Below are positions 7,523-9,583 of a DNA stretch of 9,583 bases, piece after piece. The notes under the pieces were generated by a model that had not been told where the DNA came from, ran no database searches, and saw only the letters and a program-made list of their open reading frames with translations. The DNA lies in contig CANHEC010000044.1 in NCBI GenBank assembly GCA_947459455.1, positions 1 to 9,583 of the forward strand. The letters run 5' to 3'. The DNA comes from Chitinophagaceae bacterium (GTDB taxonomy: Bacteria; Bacteroidota; Bacteroidia; Chitinophagales; Chitinophagaceae). Position 1 is the first letter of the stretch; every line of letters starts with the position of its first letter. A program made the translations under genes and the position numbers.

Positions 7523-7555
7523 TTTGGCTCAAAGCCGTCAGCGGCTGTTTATTTG
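7523..7555 (+). promoter_or_regulatory. Candidate Bacteroidota promoter for the ABC operon
   Basis: TTTG at 7523-7526 (-33 element) is followed after 21 bases by TTTATTTG at 7548-7555, which matches the -7 consensus TAnnTTTG with one mismatch. The spacing is close to that known for Bacteroidota sigma factor promoters. Transcription would start almost at ATG 7563, giving a leaderless or nearly leaderless mRNA. Its position just after a strong terminator supports the call. Confidence 0.5.
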
Positions 7556-7562
7556 TATCGTC

Positions 7563-8213
7563 ATGATCATTTCCCTTCAGCAGGTAGTACCCACACCCAT
7601 TCGGGAAAAAATACTGGCCCGCCCCTCTGATGTGTGGAACGCACAGGTAGAGCTGGGTGGCACACACTGGACCAAGCTGCGGGCACCCAGTGGCAGCGGC
7701 AAAACCACGCTGATACACATACTGTGGCAGCTGCGCAAAGACTATAGCGGGCAGGTACTGTACAACCAGGCACCTGCCAACAGCCTGAGCGATGATGCCC
7801 TTTCGGCCATGCGGCAGCAGCAGCTGTCGGTGGTGTTTCAGGATCTGCGCTTGTTTGGGCACCTTACTGCCCGCGAAAACATAGAGCTAAAGCGCCGCAT
7901 GACGCACCCCACCCTGTACCCCACCAGCCGTGTAGATGAGATGGCGGCTGAACTGGGTGTGCAGCACGTGCTGGAGCAGCAGGCCGCCACCTGCAGCTAT
8001 GGCGAGCAGCAGCGCATTGCCATCATCAGGGCCCTTATGCAGCCATTTGAGCTGCTGCTGATGGATGAGCCATTCAGCCACCTCGACAAAGCCAATACCG
8101 CCCGGGCGGCCGCTCTTATAGCAGCCGAGTGCCGCCAGCGCCAAGCTGGCTTCATTCTTACCGATCTTGATGACGACGACCATTTTTCGTACACCCAGCA
8201 GCTGCATTTATGA
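7563..8213 (+). CDS. ABC transporter ATP-binding protein with non-canonical motifs
   Basis: This 216-residue cytoplasmic ATPase is likely to power the permease encoded next to it. Visible motifs are Walker A as APSGSGKTT (41-49, A for the first G), a Q-loop with Q93 in VVFQDLRLF, the signature as CSYGEQQR (144-151, where LSGGEQQR is usual), Walker B as ELLLMDEP (163-170) with E169, and a D-loop as SHLD (172-175). The H-loop histidine is absent: the expected place reads ILTDLDDDD (198-206). The closest general match is the LolD/MacB group of ATPases paired with FtsX-like permeases. The frame stays open back to 7473, but that start lies inside the terminator hairpin and precedes the promoter, so ATG 7563 is chosen. 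Its TGA overlaps the permease start by 4 bases, suggesting translational coupling. Confidence 0.88.
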   Translation: MIISLQQVVPTPIREKILARPSDVWNAQVELGGTHWTKLRAPSGSGKTTLIHILWQLRKDYSGQVLYNQAPANSLSDDALSAMRQQQLSVVFQDLRLFGHLTARENIELKRRMTHPTLYPTSRVDEMAAELGVQHVLEQQAATCSYGEQQRIAIIRALMQPFELLLMDEPFSHLDKANTARAAALIAAECRQRQAGFILTDLDDDDHFSYTQQLHL

Positions 8214-9421
8214 CACCCGCCACCTCGCATAGCATACAGCCCCTGCTGCGCAAACTGATCCGCACCGGTATTGGCCGGTTTCGCTTTCTGATGGGTACCA
8301 TCGGCATGGGCGTGGCGGTGTTCTTCATTCTGCTGGCGGTGCAAACCTTTCTCAACTTCAACGAGCTGCTGCATGGCAAGCGCAATGAGAATGAGACGGC
8401 CGATTTTTTGGTCATCAACAAAGAAGTGACGGCGGCCCGACAAACCAACAAGGCCCTCAGTGCTTTTACCACTGCCGAAATAGACAGCCTGCGCCAGCAG
8501 CCGTTTGCCGAAAAAGTAGGGCAGCTCGCTTCGTCCAACTTTTCGGTGAATGTGAGCAGCTACAGCGATGCGTTTCCGTTTTATACCGATGCTTACTTCG
8601 AAAGTGTGCCCGATGAGTTCATTGATGTAAAGTCGGAAGCATGGAAATGGGCGCCGGGCCAGCGTGATCTGCCGGTCATCATTCCTTCATTTTTTGTAGA
8701 CCTGTACAATACCGGCATGGCCATGAGCCAGCAAAATTTGCCCCAACTATCCATGGAGGCGCTGAAACTGCTGCCACTACGGGTGGCTGTAAAGGGCCAG
8801 GGCCGCGAAGCAGAATGGGTAGGCCATATTGTAGGGGCATCTGATCGGCTCAATTCGATTCTTATTCCTCAATCGTACATGGAATGGGCCAACCAGCAGT
8901 TTGGCTACCAGCAGCAAAAACTGGCTACCCGCATTGTGCTGAAAACGCAGGACCCCAGTGACCCTGCCCTGGTGAAATACCTGGCGGATCGCAGCTGGCG
9001 TACCAATGCCGATAAAACGCGGTTTAGCAAAGTGCGCACTATTGTCAATTGGATCGTGGGTATTGTGGGCGGCATCGGCGTGGTCATGTTGTTGTTTGGC
9101 CTGCTGGTATTCAGCCTGTTCATTCAGCTCACCATTGCGGCCAGCCGCCCCGATATCGAACTATTGAAAACGCTGGGCTTGTCGCGGCAAACCCTGCATC
9201 GCTTTCTCATGCAGCAGTTTATGCCGGTGCACCTTGTCATCATGCTGGCCGTGTTGCTGGCACTATCGGGCCTGCAGTGGGCTTTGCAAAGCGTACTGAC
9301 AGGCCAGGGCATGCATGTAGCGGCTACCATCAACCCTTACACGGTAGCAGCCAGTTTGTTGGTACTGGTACTTATCTGGCTTACCAACCGCGGCACTATC
9401 CGACAGTATTTGCGCCAGTAG
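8210..9421 (+). CDS. FtsX/MacB-type ABC transporter permease
   Basis: This 403-residue inner-membrane protein has four predicted membrane segments at about 26-44, 278-306, 337-357 and 377-392. A large extracytoplasmic domain of about 230 residues lies between the first and second. This is the topology of FtsX, MacB and LolC/E permeases. After segment 2, the cytoplasmic stretch SRPDIELLKTLGLSRQTLHRF (312-332) is the typical FtsX-domain coupling region. These permeases work by mechanotransmission, for example in lipoprotein release, efflux or activation of cell-wall hydrolases, rather than by forming a classical channel. The start ATG lies in an ATGA overlap with the ATPase stop, so the two form an operon and probably a complex. 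Nothing in the sequence identifies the substrate. No further operon gene follows; the next gene is on the other strand. Confidence 0.9.
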   Translation: MTPATSHSIQPLLRKLIRTGIGRFRFLMGTIGMGVAVFFILLAVQTFLNFNELLHGKRNENETADFLVINKEVTAARQTNKALSAFTTAEIDSLRQQPFAEKVGQLASSNFSVNVSSYSDAFPFYTDAYFESVPDEFIDVKSEAWKWAPGQRDLPVIIPSFFVDLYNTGMAMSQQNLPQLSMEALKLLPLRVAVKGQGREAEWVGHIVGASDRLNSILIPQSYMEWANQQFGYQQQKLATRIVLKTQDPSDPALVKYLADRSWRTNADKTRFSKVRTIVNWIVGIVGGIGVVMLLFGLLVFSLFIQLTIAASRPDIELLKTLGLSRQTLHRFLMQQFMPVHLVIMLAVLLALSGLQWALQSVLTGQGMHVAATINPYTVAASLLVLVLIWLTNRGTIRQYLRQ

Positions 9422-9435
9422 TACTGCGTATCCCA

Positions 9436-9583
9436 TCACAAACCAGAGGAATCGGTACCGAGCTGATTGGCCAGCGCCGCCAGTTGCGCAGCGTTTTTGA
9501 TGTCAAGTTTTCGCAACAGGTTTTTTCGGTGCGTCGATACGGTAAGCAGGCTGAGGCTCAGGCGCTCTGCAATTTCGGCCGAG
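9436..9583 (-). CDS. LuxR/NarL-type response regulator, C-terminal DNA-binding domain (partial)
   Basis: On the minus strand the last 48 codons of a gene run from the window edge to TGA at 9438-9436. The translation starts SAEIAERLSLSLLTVSTHRK and continues NLLRKLDIKNAAQLAALANQLG. This is the end of a LuxR-type helix-turn-helix: the EIA scaffold, the recognition helix TVSTHRKNLLRKL and the closing helix. NarL/FixJ response regulators carry this domain after a receiver domain, which would lie beyond the window, so the receiver part is assumed. The gene converges on the permease gene with a 14-base gap and no visible terminator. Its targets are unknown. Confidence 0.88.
   Translation of the reverse strand, partial: SAEIAERLSLSLLTVSTHRKNLLRKLDIKNAAQLAALANQLGTDSSGL

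Noticed and set aside
7473..7562. Thirty-codon upstream extension of the ABC ATPase frame.
   Set aside because: It would begin inside the stem of the intrinsic terminator and span the promoter, and its residues do not resemble an ABC N-terminus.
6531..7862. Long minus-strand open frame opposite the lipoprotein and ATPase genes.
   Set aside because: It runs across a terminator, a promoter and two well-supported plus-strand genes and has no recognisable motifs.
1..9583. CRISPR array, tRNA or rRNA genes, phage genes, toxin-antitoxin or defence modules.
   Set aside because: I looked on both strands and saw no regularly spaced repeats, no tRNA-like cloverleaf sequence, no rRNA motifs and no recognisable defence or phage domains.

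Overview
The window looks like chromosomal DNA of a Bacteroidota bacterium, probably Chitinophagaceae or a near relative. Supporting signs are a DUF4836-type lipoprotein, a secreted GH3/beta-lactamase fusion, TAnnTTTG-like promoter boxes close to start codons, no Shine-Dalgarno dependence, and an IS30-type transposase end with a Bacteroidota flavour. The family-level placement is inference from gene content; no marker gene is present.

Layout: (1) bases 1-100 hold the 3' end of an IS30-family transposase and probably the right end of the element. A small 8-base repeat array follows (102-133). (2) 137-1654 (minus) is a secreted M28 zinc aminopeptidase with a complete metal-ligand set. (3) It is divergent from 1892-4846 (plus), a 984-residue secreted protein joining a NagZ-like glycoside hydrolase 3 module to a serine beta-lactamase-type hydrolase module. 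(4) 4970-5431 (minus) encodes methylglyoxal synthase. (5) 5703-7418 (plus) encodes a DUF4836-like lipoprotein and ends in a textbook intrinsic terminator (7472-7507). (6) A promoter then drives a two-gene ABC transport operon: an unusual ATPase (7563-8213) overlapping by 4 bases an FtsX/MacB-type permease (8210-9421). (7) The window closes with the C-terminal half of a LuxR/NarL-type DNA-binding domain on the minus strand (9436-9583, partial).

The M28 peptidase and the GH3/beta-lactamase fusion are both exported and could act on peptides and peptidoglycan fragments in the periplasm or outside. The DUF4836 lipoprotein and the ABC pair also belong to the envelope, but a terminator and a separate promoter lie between them, so they are adjacent rather than one operon. 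The LuxR-type regulator converges on the permease gene; no regulatory link is visible.

No strong evidence of a wholly new system was found. The most distinctive object is the ABC ATPase, whose Walker A, signature and H-loop motifs all depart from consensus while the Q-loop, Walker B and D-loop are intact. Several gene starts are corrected: the M28 gene starts at ATG 1654 rather than an upstream TTG, and the ATPase starts at ATG 7563 because a longer frame would begin inside the terminator hairpin.
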